Shown here one piece after another: positions 6,235 through 14,265 of a stretch of 15,195 nt of DNA. The notes under the pieces were generated by a model. That model worked only from the letters and a program-made list of their open reading frames with translations. It did no database searches and was not told the DNA's origin. The position numbers were made by a program, and so were the translations under genes. This stretch comes from an uncultured bacterium (lineage in GTDB: Bacteria > Cyanobacteriota > Vampirovibrionia > Gastranaerophilales > Gastranaerophilaceae). The stretch's first letter is position 1. Each line of letters begins with the position of its first letter. The stretch covers positions 1,820-17,014 of the forward strand of contig CAPYQR010000007.1 of assembly GCA_948742005.1 (NCBI GenBank), given 5' to 3'.

Positions 6235-6385
6235 GATAATTCATAACAGTCCGGCGCTCTGGAAAGATATTAAAAACCAGCACTAATAGCGTTAATAGTA
6301 GTGCTAGTATTCACTTAGAATACAACCGAGAGTTAAAATTTAAAGGTTTTACCGCAAAGCCTTTAAAGCCCGACTGTTTTTATTG
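6235..6385 (+). ncRNA. Unidentified structured non-coding RNA with branched fold
   Basis: About 150 nt between convergent genes, with no ORF. Nested inverted repeats give a coherent fold. The closing helix pairs AACAGTC (6245-6251) with GACTGTT (6372-6378), then a C-C mismatch and GGC (6253-6255) with GCC (6368-6370). An inner helix pairs CTCTGG (6257-6262) with CC(G)AGAG (6326-6332, one bulged G) and encloses two hairpins: AGCACTA/TAGTGCT (6279-6285, 6299-6305) and GTATTC/GAATAC (6307-6312, 6318-6323). A further hairpin, TTTAAAGG/CCTTTAAA (6339-6346, 6360-6367), abuts the closing helix. The helices adjoin almost without gaps and the T-rich 3' end suits termination. It does not look like 6S, SRP, tmRNA or RNase P RNA. 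No downstream gene on its strand argues against a riboswitch. Confidence 0.7.
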
Positions 6386-6452
6386 TTATTTACTATATTC
6401 TACTCTTTGTCAAAATGTAACCTTTAAACAAATGCTTTTTGCAGAGTTTGAA

Positions 6453-7826
6453 TTATCTTTCCGCCAAAACCCTTGCAACATGAACGCCTGAGGCGCTTGC
6501 TTGCATTAGACCTCTTGTAACGCCTGCGCCGTCTCCGATTGCAAAAAGATTTTTAACCCCTAAAGTTTCAAGTTCGTTTGAAATTAAGACTCTTGCGCTG
6601 TAGAATTTGACTTCAATTCCGTATAATAAGGTATATCTTGAAGCTACGCCGGGTGCAATTTTATCAAGAGCATAGAGCATTTCAATTATGCTTAAAAGTT
6701 GGCGGTAAGGTAAAACAAGGCTTAAATCACCGGGTGTTGCACATTCAAGAGTTGGTTGGATTATTGACTCTTTGATTCTCTGCGGTGTTGAACGGCGTCC
6801 GTCGATTAAATCGCCGAAACGTTGAACTAAAATTCCGCCTGAAAGCATATTGGCTAAAGATGCAATATGTTGACCGTATTTAATTGGTTCGTGGAAAGGT
6901 TCTGTGAATTTTTTGGAAACCAAAAGTGCAAAATTTGTGTTCGGGGTTTTTTTATCTGCATAGGAATGTCCGTTTACGGTTGAAATTCCGTTATAATTTT
7001 CATTTACAACTTCACCGTTCGGATTCATGCAAAATGTTCTTACTTCGTCACCAAATGTTGGAGAATGATAGATTAATTTAGATTCATATAATCTTGATGT
7101 AATAGGCTCCATAACGGCTGCGGGCAGCTCTACACGAACTCCGACATCGACTGCGTTATTAACCATTTCTATTTTATGATTAATAAATTGTTTAGAAAGC
7201 CAATCAGCACCCTCGCGCCCCGGGGCAACGACAACGTAATTTGCAAGGTATTCGTTTCCTTGATGTGTTGTAAAACCTTTGATTGCATTATTTTCAATTA
7301 TTAAATTTTCAACCTGTTCGTTGTTAATAATATCAATTCTATCTGCCAAATAATCCTGCATTGATTTTAATACGGACAAAGATTTTTCTGTTCCTAAATG
7401 ACGAACAGGGGAGTGAACAAGTTTTAATTCAGCCAGTGTTGCAGCATGTTCAATATCGGCAAAATCGGCTCTATTTGTGCCAAAAACAGTTTGTGTTGCA
7501 CCATGGTCAAGATAAATATTATCGCAATAATCAATTAAATTTTCGACATCTTTATACGGCATATAATCAACCAAATGTCCGCCTACTTCAGGCGTTAAGG
7601 TTAATTTACCGTCAGAAAAAGCACCCGCGCCGCCCCAGCCGCAAAGAAGCCCGCAGGTTTTGCAGCTTAAACATTGTTTAACGCCTTCTCTTAAGGGACA
7701 TTTTCTTTTTTCGATTTTTGAACCTTTTTCAATTAACAAGATTTTCCAATCCGGTTTTAATTTTGTAAGTTCTAAAGCCGTAAAAATACCTGCAGGACCG
7801 CCGCCAACTATTGCAACATTATACAT
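6453..7826 (-). CDS. NAD(P)/FAD-dependent oxidoreductase, COG2509 type
   Basis: A complete 457-residue flavoprotein of the uncharacterised FAD-dependent dehydrogenase group COG2509. The N-terminal dinucleotide fold has IVGGGPAG (residues 6-13) and an acidic end to the second strand (LIEKG). Five Cys follow (43, 52, 55, 58, 62) before GWGGAGAFSDGKL, a signature of this group that could hold a metal centre or redox disulfide. The C-terminal FAD-contacting loop is NLFAIGDGAG, followed by RGLMQASASGVHVA. The substrate and electron partner are unknown for the family. AAAGGAA precedes the ATG. It is a single-gene minus-strand unit, convergent with the structured RNA, with no clear terminator of its own. 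Confidence 0.93.
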   Translation of the reverse strand: MYNVAIVGGGPAGIFTALELTKLKPDWKILLIEKGSKIEKRKCPLREGVKQCLSCKTCGLLCGWGGAGAFSDGKLTLTPEVGGHLVDYMPYKDVENLIDYCDNIYLDHGATQTVFGTNRADFADIEHAATLAELKLVHSPVRHLGTEKSLSVLKSMQDYLADRIDIINNEQVENLIIENNAIKGFTTHQGNEYLANYVVVAPGREGADWLSKQFINHKIEMVNNAVDVGVRVELPAAVMEPITSRLYESKLIYHSPTFGDEVRTFCMNPNGEVVNENYNGISTVNGHSYADKKTPNTNFALLVSKKFTEPFHEPIKYGQHIASLANMLSGGILVQRFGDLIDGRRSTPQRIKESIIQPTLECATPGDLSLVLPYRQLLSIIEMLYALDKIAPGVASRYTLLYGIEVKFYSARVLISNELETLGVKNLFAIGDGAGVTRGLMQASASGVHVARVLAER

Positions 7827-7920
7827 TTCATTTCCTTTAACTAATAATTCGACAAACAGGGAAAATATCCTATTTTATCGTACTATAAAAATTATAAAAT
7901 CAAAACCATCAAAGGTTTTT

Positions 7921-7995
7921 ATGAAGAAATGTAACAAAAAAGAAATATATAGCAATTTTATACTGAAGATATACTTTATATATATAAGAGAGTAA
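7921..7995 (+). CDS. Possible 24-aa peptide
   Basis: A short ORF of 24 codons, beginning MKKCNKKEIY and ending in an aromatic, Ile-rich stretch and RE. AAAGG (7911-7915) lies 5 nt before the ATG, and an orphan terminator follows 40 nt after the stop. It is the only coding option on the strand that this terminator serves. The peptide is not recognisable, and such short AT-rich frames arise often by chance, so it could equally be a non-coding transcript or nothing. Confidence 0.25.
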   Translation: MKKCNKKEIYSNFILKIYFIYIRE

Positions 7996-8034
7996 AAATA
8001 AAGCACACGAGATATCAAAAACTTACTTTAATCC

Positions 8035-8071
8035 CCCTTTCAGAATCCTGAAAGGGCTTTTTATTATTTTT
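8035..8071 (+). terminator. Strong orphan intrinsic terminator
   Basis: A perfect 9-bp stem, CCCTTTCAG (8035-8043) with CTGAAAGGG (8048-8056), AATC loop, then C and a T-rich tract (TTTTTATTATTTTT). It points along the plus strand, where the region 7827-8034 holds no recognised gene; the flavoprotein upstream is on the other strand. It therefore ends an unannotated transcript or acts as an attenuator before 8150. Confidence 0.85.
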
Positions 8072-8149
8072 AATAAATTATATTTCAGGATTTTTGTTAA
8101 AAAATTTTAATTTTTAGCCTTGATAAAAAAAATATTGTATTTTTAAATT

Positions 8150-8371
8150 ATGAATACATTTTTTGAAGATAATTTTATTAACAAAAAGTTCTTTTCTTTA
8201 ATGAAACGTGAAGTCGAAAAAGAACAGCTGCACAAAACAATTGATAAAATTGATTATTTAAACGAACTTCAGGAAAATCTTTTAAAAAGAAAAGACATTG
8301 AACAAATAAAACAAGAACAATCAAAGGTTCTTAAACAATTTAATAATGCAAGAAGAAATAATTATTTATAA
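8150..8371 (+). CDS. Uncharacterised 73-aa helical protein
   Basis: The product is almost wholly predicted helix, highly charged and likely coiled-coil: REVEKEQLHKTIDKIDYLNELQENLLKRKDI continues into EQIKQEQSKVLKQF. I recognise no family. Its 3' end overlaps the start of the DUF2344 gene by 26 nt in another frame, which favours a real, translationally coupled gene at the head of the RNase operon. There is no Shine-Dalgarno; a poor -10 (TATTTT, 8138-8143) lies 6 nt before the ATG, like the better leaderless cases in this window. Related operons elsewhere often carry a radical SAM gene here, and this is not one. Confidence 0.55.
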   Translation: MNTFFEDNFINKKFFSLMKREVEKEQLHKTIDKIDYLNELQENLLKRKDIEQIKQEQSKVLKQFNNARRNNYL

Positions 8372-9074
8372 ATACAGGCTGAAAGTTAAAAAAAATAAGG
8401 AATTAAAGTTCATTTCCCATTTAGATTGGCAAAATTTAATTTTGAAAATCTTTAGAAGATGTGAGCTTAAACTTGTTTTATCACAAGGGTTTAATAAAAT
8501 GCCCAAAGTTTCTTATTCGCCCGCTTTGCCGATTTTTATTGAATCGAATTGTGAACTTGTGAATTTTCAAACTTATGAAAAATTAGATGCAGATTTTTTA
8601 AAAAATTTTGATAAATTTTCCTCGCAGGGGATTGAAGTTGTGGAATTTAAAGAATTAAGCAGCAATCCCGATAATTCTGAACCAAAATCTTTAGAAAACC
8701 TTTGTCAATGGGCAAAATATGAAGCTTATTTTGAAAATAAAAAAAATAATATTTACAATTTTGAAAAAATAAGATATATTATAGATAAATGTTTGTCTTC
8801 GGATAAATTTTTAATCACGAAGAAAACGAAAAAAGGTATTGAAAAAACAATTAATTATCGAAAATCTATTAAGTTATTAGAGTTAAGAAATAATAACAGC
8901 CTCGGTTTTATTTTAAAAACAGGGCAAAACGAAGAAATTCCCGCGCTTAGGGCGGATGAATTTTTGAAAATTTTGTTTAATCTTGAAAATGAACAAAATA
9001 CACAGGATATTTTATATAATATTTTCAAAATAAAAAGGATTAATTTTTTCGATACCAATATGAGAATTATTTAA
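8346..9074 (+). CDS. DUF2344 / radical-SAM-linked protein (TIGR03936 family)
   Basis: A 242-residue protein of the DUF2344 family, normally encoded next to or fused to a radical SAM protein of the TIGR03960 type and often just before an RNase E/G gene. The signature is near the N terminus: YRLKVKKNKELKFISHLDWQ, then the RRCEL turn, SQGFNKMPKVSYSPALPIFIES. The function is not established; the constant pairing with RNase E/G hints at RNA modification or processing. The stand-alone form here is close to the usual family length (about 200-240). The start at 8346 lies inside the preceding gene and has no ribosome site, so translation is probably coupled. rne follows after 21 nt. No radical SAM gene is visible in the window. 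Confidence 0.88.
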   Translation: MQEEIIIYKYRLKVKKNKELKFISHLDWQNLILKIFRRCELKLVLSQGFNKMPKVSYSPALPIFIESNCELVNFQTYEKLDADFLKNFDKFSSQGIEVVEFKELSSNPDNSEPKSLENLCQWAKYEAYFENKKNNIYNFEKIRYIIDKCLSSDKFLITKKTKKGIEKTINYRKSIKLLELRNNNSLGFILKTGQNEEIPALRADEFLKILFNLENEQNTQDILYNIFKIKRINFFDTNMRII

Positions 9075-9095
9075 AAATTTTAAAAGGAAAAAATT

Positions 9096-10940
9096 ATGTC
9101 AAAAAAAATTATTATCTCGGAAAAAGATAACGTAGGTGCTGTTTTAGAAGATAATAAAGTATCGGAATTTTTTGTTTCAAAGGGAGATGTATTGCTGGGT
9201 GATGTTTATCTTTCGCGTGTTGATAATATTCTCCCATCAATTGAAGCAGCTTTTGTTGATGTCGGAATGAGCGATAAAATGGGCTTTATTCATACAGATG
9301 ACATTATTGGAAAAGGAACATTAAAAGAAAAAGTCAAACCGAACCAAAAATTAATCGTTCAGGTAGTTAAAGAACCTACAGGACACAAAGGGCCAAGGGT
9401 TACAACGGCATTATCGCTCCCTGGAAGATTTTTAGTCTTACTTCCCGATGAAAAAGGGGTTAATGTTTCTAAAAAAATCACTTCTCCAAAAGAAAGAGCA
9501 AGATTAAAGTCTATCGTCAATCTTCTAAAGCCTGTCGGCGTTGGTGTTATTGTAAGAACAGAGGCTGAAGGACAGACAGATGCCGAAATACAGGAAGATT
9601 TAGAAATCTTGCTTGAAAAATGGAATTCAATTGTAAACAGTGCAGACAGTGCAAATCCTCCAACACTTTTATATCGGGATCAGGATTTATTATACAGAAT
9701 CATAAGGGAAGCCTGCGACAGCGAAGTACAGGAAATAATTGTAGATACAGCATTTGCGCTTCACCGTACAACACAATTGTTACAACATTGGAACATGCAC
9801 ATAAAAGTTACAATGCACAAAGGAAACGAACCGTTGTTAGTTGCAACGGGCATTAATAAAGAAATTTTAAATTCATTAAACACAAGAGTAAATCTACCCC
9901 TTGGGGGATATTTATTTATCCAGCAAACCGAAGCCTTGACTGTAATTGATGTTAACTCGGGTAAATTCACAAGCTCGTCCAACCAGGCGGAAACAATCCT
10001 TAAAACCAACATCCAGGCAGCAGATGAAATCGCACGTCAGTTAAAATTAAGAAATATTGGCGGAATGGTTGTTATTGATTTTATCGACATGGCAACAAGA
10101 ATGGATAAACTCGCTCTTTTAGAACATTTTGAATTAACTCTTGAAAAAGACAAAGCAAAACCGCAAATTGGACAATTATCCGACCTTGGGCTTGTTGAAT
10201 TAACGCGTCACAGACAAGGACAGAGTTTAGCTGAAATTTTCACCAAAAAATGCGATAAATGTTCAGGTCAAGGCTTTGTAATTGATGAAATGAAGTATTC
10301 AACACCGACAAATATAGGTGAATCAAGGGCAAAATTAAACAAAATCAAAGGACCTTTCAATTCAAATTTCTCAAATTCAAACTCTGAATCTGCAGCTAAT
10401 AACCAAAAATACAATAAATTTGATAAAAATCAAAAAAATAAGAACAAAAATTATCAAAATCAACAAAATAATCAAAATGCCCAAAATCTTGAAAATGTTG
10501 AAAATGAACAAATTCAAGAACAAAATCCGCAACAGAATATAAAAGCGGATAAATCCAAATCAACAAAATCGCAAAATCAGGAACTTTCAAAATCTCAAGT
10601 AAACGAAATGATTGATGATTTAATCAAAGATATTACGCTTGATTCTTCTGAAGATTCACAAACAGAAAATAAAGAAAACGAGCTTGCAAATGCAATAAAA
10701 GAAAGTGCTCAGGAAGCAGTTTTAGAAGCTGTTGAAGTGCAAGAAGAAGAAAAAGAAGAACAAAATCAGACAGCTGAAACCAAAAAACTTTCAAGAAAAG
10801 CAAAGAAAACAAAGAAAAAAGAAGAAACAAAAGAAGAAATTAGTGAAGAAACAACAGAACCCGACCCAAAAGAACAAAAAGAAGCAAAAAAACCCGTAAA
10901 AAGAACAAGGAGAACAAAAAGTGCCAAAACATCTTCATAA
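9096..10940 (+). CDS. rne: Ribonuclease E/G family endoribonuclease
   Basis: A 614-residue endoribonuclease that cuts single-stranded A/U-rich RNA in mRNA decay and rRNA maturation. The S1 domain covers about residues 30-110 (GDVYLSRVDNILPSIEAAFVDVG). The catalytic Mg-binding Asp residues are Asp285 (VIDVNSG) and Asp328 (VVIDF), and the zinc-link Cys pair is CDKC (386-389). The catalytic half is compact and lacks a large insertion, as in cyanobacterial and Firmicute enzymes. Residues 420-614 are disordered: first Asn/Gln-rich, then Glu/Lys-rich, ending in basic KRTRRTKSAKTSS. Cyanobacterial RNase E ends in a similar basic-serine peptide that binds PNPase, so this tail may be a degradosome contact. 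AAAAGGAAA precedes the ATG. It shares an operon with the DUF2344 gene and a membrane protein. Confidence 0.95.
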   Translation: MSKKIIISEKDNVGAVLEDNKVSEFFVSKGDVLLGDVYLSRVDNILPSIEAAFVDVGMSDKMGFIHTDDIIGKGTLKEKVKPNQKLIVQVVKEPTGHKGPRVTTALSLPGRFLVLLPDEKGVNVSKKITSPKERARLKSIVNLLKPVGVGVIVRTEAEGQTDAEIQEDLEILLEKWNSIVNSADSANPPTLLYRDQDLLYRIIREACDSEVQEIIVDTAFALHRTTQLLQHWNMHIKVTMHKGNEPLLVATGINKEILNSLNTRVNLPLGGYLFIQQTEALTVIDVNSGKFTSSSNQAETILKTNIQAADEIARQLKLRNIGGMVVIDFIDMATRMDKLALLEHFELTLEKDKAKPQIGQLSDLGLVELTRHRQGQSLAEIFTKKCDKCSGQGFVIDEMKYSTPTNIGESRAKLNKIKGPFNSNFSNSNSESAANNQKYNKFDKNQKNKNKNYQNQQNNQNAQNLENVENEQIQEQNPQQNIKADKSKSTKSQNQELSKSQVNEMIDDLIKDITLDSSEDSQTENKENELANAIKESAQEAVLEAVEVQEEEKEEQNQTAETKKLSRKAKKTKKKEETKEEISEETTEPDPKEQKEAKKPVKRTRRTKSAKTSS

Positions 10941-11421
10941 AATAATTCTGTTATCTTGTACTTTTTCTTTTCTGCTTTTTCCTTTGAGTTTTGCAGAACC
11001 TGTGCAGGATTTGGCAAATATTCCGCCTGTTGCACTTGAAAATTCTGTTTCGAATGTACAAAATTCACAGGAAATAATTGATTCTTCACAGGATTCTTCA
11101 CAGGATTCAGCACAAAATCCAAATCCAAGCCAGGTCAAAATCAACGATGAAGAGATTGAACCTATTAACACCGCCCCTGTTAAAAAAGAGGTTGTTCCCG
11201 ATTCTAAAAAAGAGGGAAAAAAGGTAATTCATCTGTTTTTAAAGGTAATGGGCGCAGTTTTATTAAGCGGCGTACTTTTATTTCTTATTTTATCATTCAT
11301 TAAAAAATATTATTCAAGCGCTTTTGCAGCAGAGGATTATGAAGATTATGAAAGTCTGAATTTAAATTCACCGAACAACAAAGAAGAAGCGTTGAAATCG
11401 TTTTTAAATCGGACAAAATAA
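10921..11421 (+). CDS. Signal-peptide and single-TM protein of unknown function
   Basis: A 166-residue protein starting at GTG, 20 nt inside the end of rne in another frame; AAGGAGA lies about 6 nt upstream, which supports this start. The N terminus is a signal peptide or anchor (KIILLSCTFSFLLFPLSFA, likely cleavage after FA near residue 25). A Ser/Gln/Asn-rich linker follows with a 12-bp tandem repeat coding DSSQ-DSSQ-DSAQ. A hydrophobic segment (LFLKVMGAVLLSGVLLFLIL, about residues 104-123) precedes a basic stop-transfer (KK) and an acidic cytoplasmic tail. I do not recognise a family. The layout suggests an inner-membrane protein with an outside linker. Coupling to rne suggests co-expression, perhaps a membrane anchor, which is inference only. 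Confidence 0.72.
   Translation: MPKHLHKIILLSCTFSFLLFPLSFAEPVQDLANIPPVALENSVSNVQNSQEIIDSSQDSSQDSAQNPNPSQVKINDEEIEPINTAPVKKEVVPDSKKEGKKVIHLFLKVMGAVLLSGVLLFLILSFIKKYYSSAFAAEDYEDYESLNLNSPNNKEEALKSFLNRTK
11080..11115 (+). repeat. 12-bp tandem repeat, three copies
   Basis: Two exact copies of GATTCTTCACAG and a third with three mismatches lie head to tail within the membrane-protein gene. They encode DSSQ-DSSQ-DSAQ in the linker, so copy-number change would stay in frame. Confidence 0.8.
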
Positions 11422-11433
11422 GAAAAACAAACT

Positions 11434-14265
11434 TTATCCCTTTAAATATTTTTTCAAATATTTCCCCGTGTAACTTTTCTCGCATTTAATAATCTGCTCG
11501 GGCGTTCCTTTGAAAATCACTTCTCCGCCGCCGTCTCCGCCCTCAGGGCCGAGATCGATTATCCAATCCGCGCATTTTATAATGTCCATGTTATGTTCGA
11601 TAATTAAAACCGTGTTTCCGTTATCTGCAAGCTGTTGAAGCATTTTCATTAATTTATCAATATCATAAAAATGCAAACCCGTTGAGGGTTCATCTAAAAC
11701 ATATAATGTTTTTCCTGTTGCACGTTTGTTTAATTCAAGCGCTAGTTTGACTCTTTGAGCTTCGCCTCCTGAAAGCGTTGTTGCGCTTTGACCGAGTTTA
11801 ATATAATCAAGCCCGACATCATTTAAGGTTTGCAAACGCGTTGCGATTTTTGGAATATTTTTGAAAAATTCCAAAGCATCCGCAACACTCATATCCAAAA
11901 CATCTGAAATACTTTTTCCTTTGTATTTAACTTCTAAAGTCTCCTGATTATATCTTTTCCCCTTGCAAACATCACAGGTTACATAAACATCAGATAAAAA
12001 ATTCATCTCGATTTTCAATAATCCATCACCTGAACATTTTTCACATCTTCCGCCTTTAACGTTAAAAGAAAATCTCCCGGGTTTATACCCGCGCATTTTG
12101 GCTTCGGGGGTTTGCGAGAAAAGTTCACGGATGTGAGTGAAAACATCGGTGTATGTTGCGGGGTTTGACCTCGGGGTTTTGCCGATTGGCGATTGGTCAA
12201 CAATTACAAGCTTATCAATGTTTTTAAAACCTTTAATTTCATCAACTTCTCTCGGTTTCGGCTTGTTGCGCAAAAGTTCTGCACGCGCATATTGTGAAAC
12301 GATATCCGTTACAAGGGTCGATTTACCTGAGCCTGAAACGCCCGTTACGGCAACGATTTTACCCAAAGGAATATTAACGTTGATGTTTTTAAGGTTATTT
12401 TTCCTTGCGTTTTTAATTTCTAAAAACTCCCCACTACCCTCACGCCTTGTTTTTGGAACTTCTATCTTTAGCTTTCCCGATAAATATTGCCCTGTTAAAG
12501 ATTCTGGAGAATTTTTAATATCTTCTAATGAGCCTTGTGCTACGATATTTCCACCCTTTACTCCTGCATAAGGTCCGATATCCACAATATGATCAGCGAT
12601 TTTCATCGTATCTTCATCATGTTCAACAACAATCAAGGTGTTTCCAAGATTCCTTAATTTAATTAATGTTGAAATCAACATATCGTTATCTTTTTGATGA
12701 AGCCCGATTGAGGGTTCATCCAGAACATACAAAACGCCCGACAATCCGCTTCCGATTTGCGTAGCTAAACGAATTCTCTGTGCTTCGCCGCCTGATAAAG
12801 TTCCCGAGCTTCTTGCAAGGGTCAAATATCCCAAACCTACATCAAGCAAGAATTTCAACCTCGCCCTTATTTCATCAAGCACCTGACGGGCGATTTTTAG
12901 CTTGAATTCGTCAAGCGTTAAATATAATTCTTTGATAAATTCATATTCTTTTTCAACCGACATTGAGCAAAATTCAAAAATATTTTTATGATTAACCTCA
13001 ACCGCAAGCGCAAAAGAGTTCAATCTTCCGCCGGAGCATGCTTTACAGGGGTTTGAAACCATGTATTTTTCAATTTCCGCTCTGATTAAATCAGAATCCG
13101 ATTCATATTTTTTTGTTAAATAAGGAATCACGCCCGAATAGCTCATAACATGCGTTCTGTAATGTTTTGTACCAAAATCGGCGTAGGTTAATTTAATTTT
13201 CTCATCACCGTTTCCATATAAAATTATTCCTTTCTGCGCAGGGGTTAAACTCCTAAACGGGGCTTCAAAATCGATTTTATAATGTTCACAGACGCCTTTT
13301 AAAATGTCAAGGTAATAAGGATTAGCTGTTTTTGCCCAGGGGTATATCGCGCCGTCTTTGATTGATTTATCAGGATCAGGAACGACAAGCGCAGGGGAAA
13401 TTTCAAAGTGCGCGCCGATTCCGTTACAGACTTTACAAGCACCATAAGGATTATTAAAGCTCATCAAACGCGGAGTTAATTCTTCAAAGCTCAAGTTGCA
13501 ATCAGGGCAGGCGAGTTTTTCGCTGTAAATTGTGTCTTTGTTATCATCTAAAGTATTTATAATCAAAAGCCCGTCCGCGCGCATTAGGGCTGTTTGAACG
13601 GAGTCAAAAATTCTTGATTTAGCGCTTTGTTTGACAATTATTCTATCAACAACGATTTCAATCGTGTGTTTTTGGGTTTTGTTGAGCTCAATTTCATCTT
13701 CTTCAAGATTATAAATCACCCCATCAACCCTAACGCGCAAAAACCCCTCAGAGCTCAAACCGCTCAACATTTGTTTATATTCACCTTTTTTAGAGCGCAC
13801 AATCGGCGATAAAACAAGGATTTTCGTTCCCTCTTTTAATTTCATGATGTTTTCAACGATTTCATCAATCGTCTGCGGGGAAATTTCTTTGCCGCACTTA
13901 GGGCAATGCGGCGTTCCCGCTCTTGAATATAAAAGCCTTAAATAATCATAAATTTCTGTTATTGTACCTACTGTTGAGCGCGGATTATTTGAAGTTGATT
14001 TCTGATCTATTGAAACCGCGGGCGATAATCCATCGATTGCTTCAACATCAGGTTTATCCATCTGCCCTAAAAACTGGCGCGCATAAACAGACAAGCTTTC
14101 AACATATCTTCTCTGCCCTTCGGCAAAAATCGTATCAAAAGCAAGAGAGCTTTTACCCGAGCCTGAAACCCCCGAAAAAACGGTTAATTCATTTTTAGGG
14201 ATTTTAAGTGAAACGTTGTTTAAATTATGCTCATTTGCGTTATAAATTTCAATAAAATCATTCAT
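11434..14265 (-). CDS. uvrA: Excinuclease ABC subunit A (UvrA)
   Basis: A complete 943-residue UvrA, the damage-sensing ATPase of nucleotide excision repair, which loads UvrB at lesions. It carries two ABC modules. The first has Walker A GVSGSGKSS (residues 32-40) and signature LSGGEAQRIRLA; the second has GVSGSGKST (around 645) and LSGGEAQRVKLA. Both Walker B regions read YVLDEPS. Zinc-binding Cys pairs are present (CPDC with CKVC; CEKC with CDVC), plus a pair at 121-124 (CPKC). The length matches the family. The ATG has no ribosome site but follows an extended -10 by 6 nt, so the message looks leaderless. No SOS box is seen there. The stop is 12 nt from that of the convergent membrane-protein gene, without a clear terminator. 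Confidence 0.98.
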   Translation of the reverse strand: MNDFIEIYNANEHNLNNVSLKIPKNELTVFSGVSGSGKSSLAFDTIFAEGQRRYVESLSVYARQFLGQMDKPDVEAIDGLSPAVSIDQKSTSNNPRSTVGTITEIYDYLRLLYSRAGTPHCPKCGKEISPQTIDEIVENIMKLKEGTKILVLSPIVRSKKGEYKQMLSGLSSEGFLRVRVDGVIYNLEEDEIELNKTQKHTIEIVVDRIIVKQSAKSRIFDSVQTALMRADGLLIINTLDDNKDTIYSEKLACPDCNLSFEELTPRLMSFNNPYGACKVCNGIGAHFEISPALVVPDPDKSIKDGAIYPWAKTANPYYLDILKGVCEHYKIDFEAPFRSLTPAQKGIILYGNGDEKIKLTYADFGTKHYRTHVMSYSGVIPYLTKKYESDSDLIRAEIEKYMVSNPCKACSGGRLNSFALAVEVNHKNIFEFCSMSVEKEYEFIKELYLTLDEFKLKIARQVLDEIRARLKFLLDVGLGYLTLARSSGTLSGGEAQRIRLATQIGSGLSGVLYVLDEPSIGLHQKDNDMLISTLIKLRNLGNTLIVVEHDEDTMKIADHIVDIGPYAGVKGGNIVAQGSLEDIKNSPESLTGQYLSGKLKIEVPKTRREGSGEFLEIKNARKNNLKNINVNIPLGKIVAVTGVSGSGKSTLVTDIVSQYARAELLRNKPKPREVDEIKGFKNIDKLVIVDQSPIGKTPRSNPATYTDVFTHIRELFSQTPEAKMRGYKPGRFSFNVKGGRCEKCSGDGLLKIEMNFLSDVYVTCDVCKGKRYNQETLEVKYKGKSISDVLDMSVADALEFFKNIPKIATRLQTLNDVGLDYIKLGQSATTLSGGEAQRVKLALELNKRATGKTLYVLDEPSTGLHFYDIDKLMKMLQQLADNGNTVLIIEHNMDIIKCADWIIDLGPEGGDGGGEVIFKGTPEQIIKCEKSYTGKYLKKYLKG

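Noticed and set aside
6235..6385. Riboswitch or 6S RNA identity for the structured RNA
   Set aside because: No gene follows on its strand to be regulated, no ligand-core consensus was recognised, and the branched fold differs from the single-rod shape with central bubble of 6S RNA.
7660..7995. 111-codon plus-strand ORF spanning the flavoprotein start and the intergenic gap
   Set aside because: Most of it is the reverse complement of the flavoprotein N terminus. Only the last 24 codons from the ATG at 7921 have a possible ribosome site, and they are listed separately at low confidence.
12137..12571. 144-codon plus-strand ORF within uvrA
   Set aside because: It is antisense to the conserved second ATPase module; long antisense frames are common opposite biased coding sequence.
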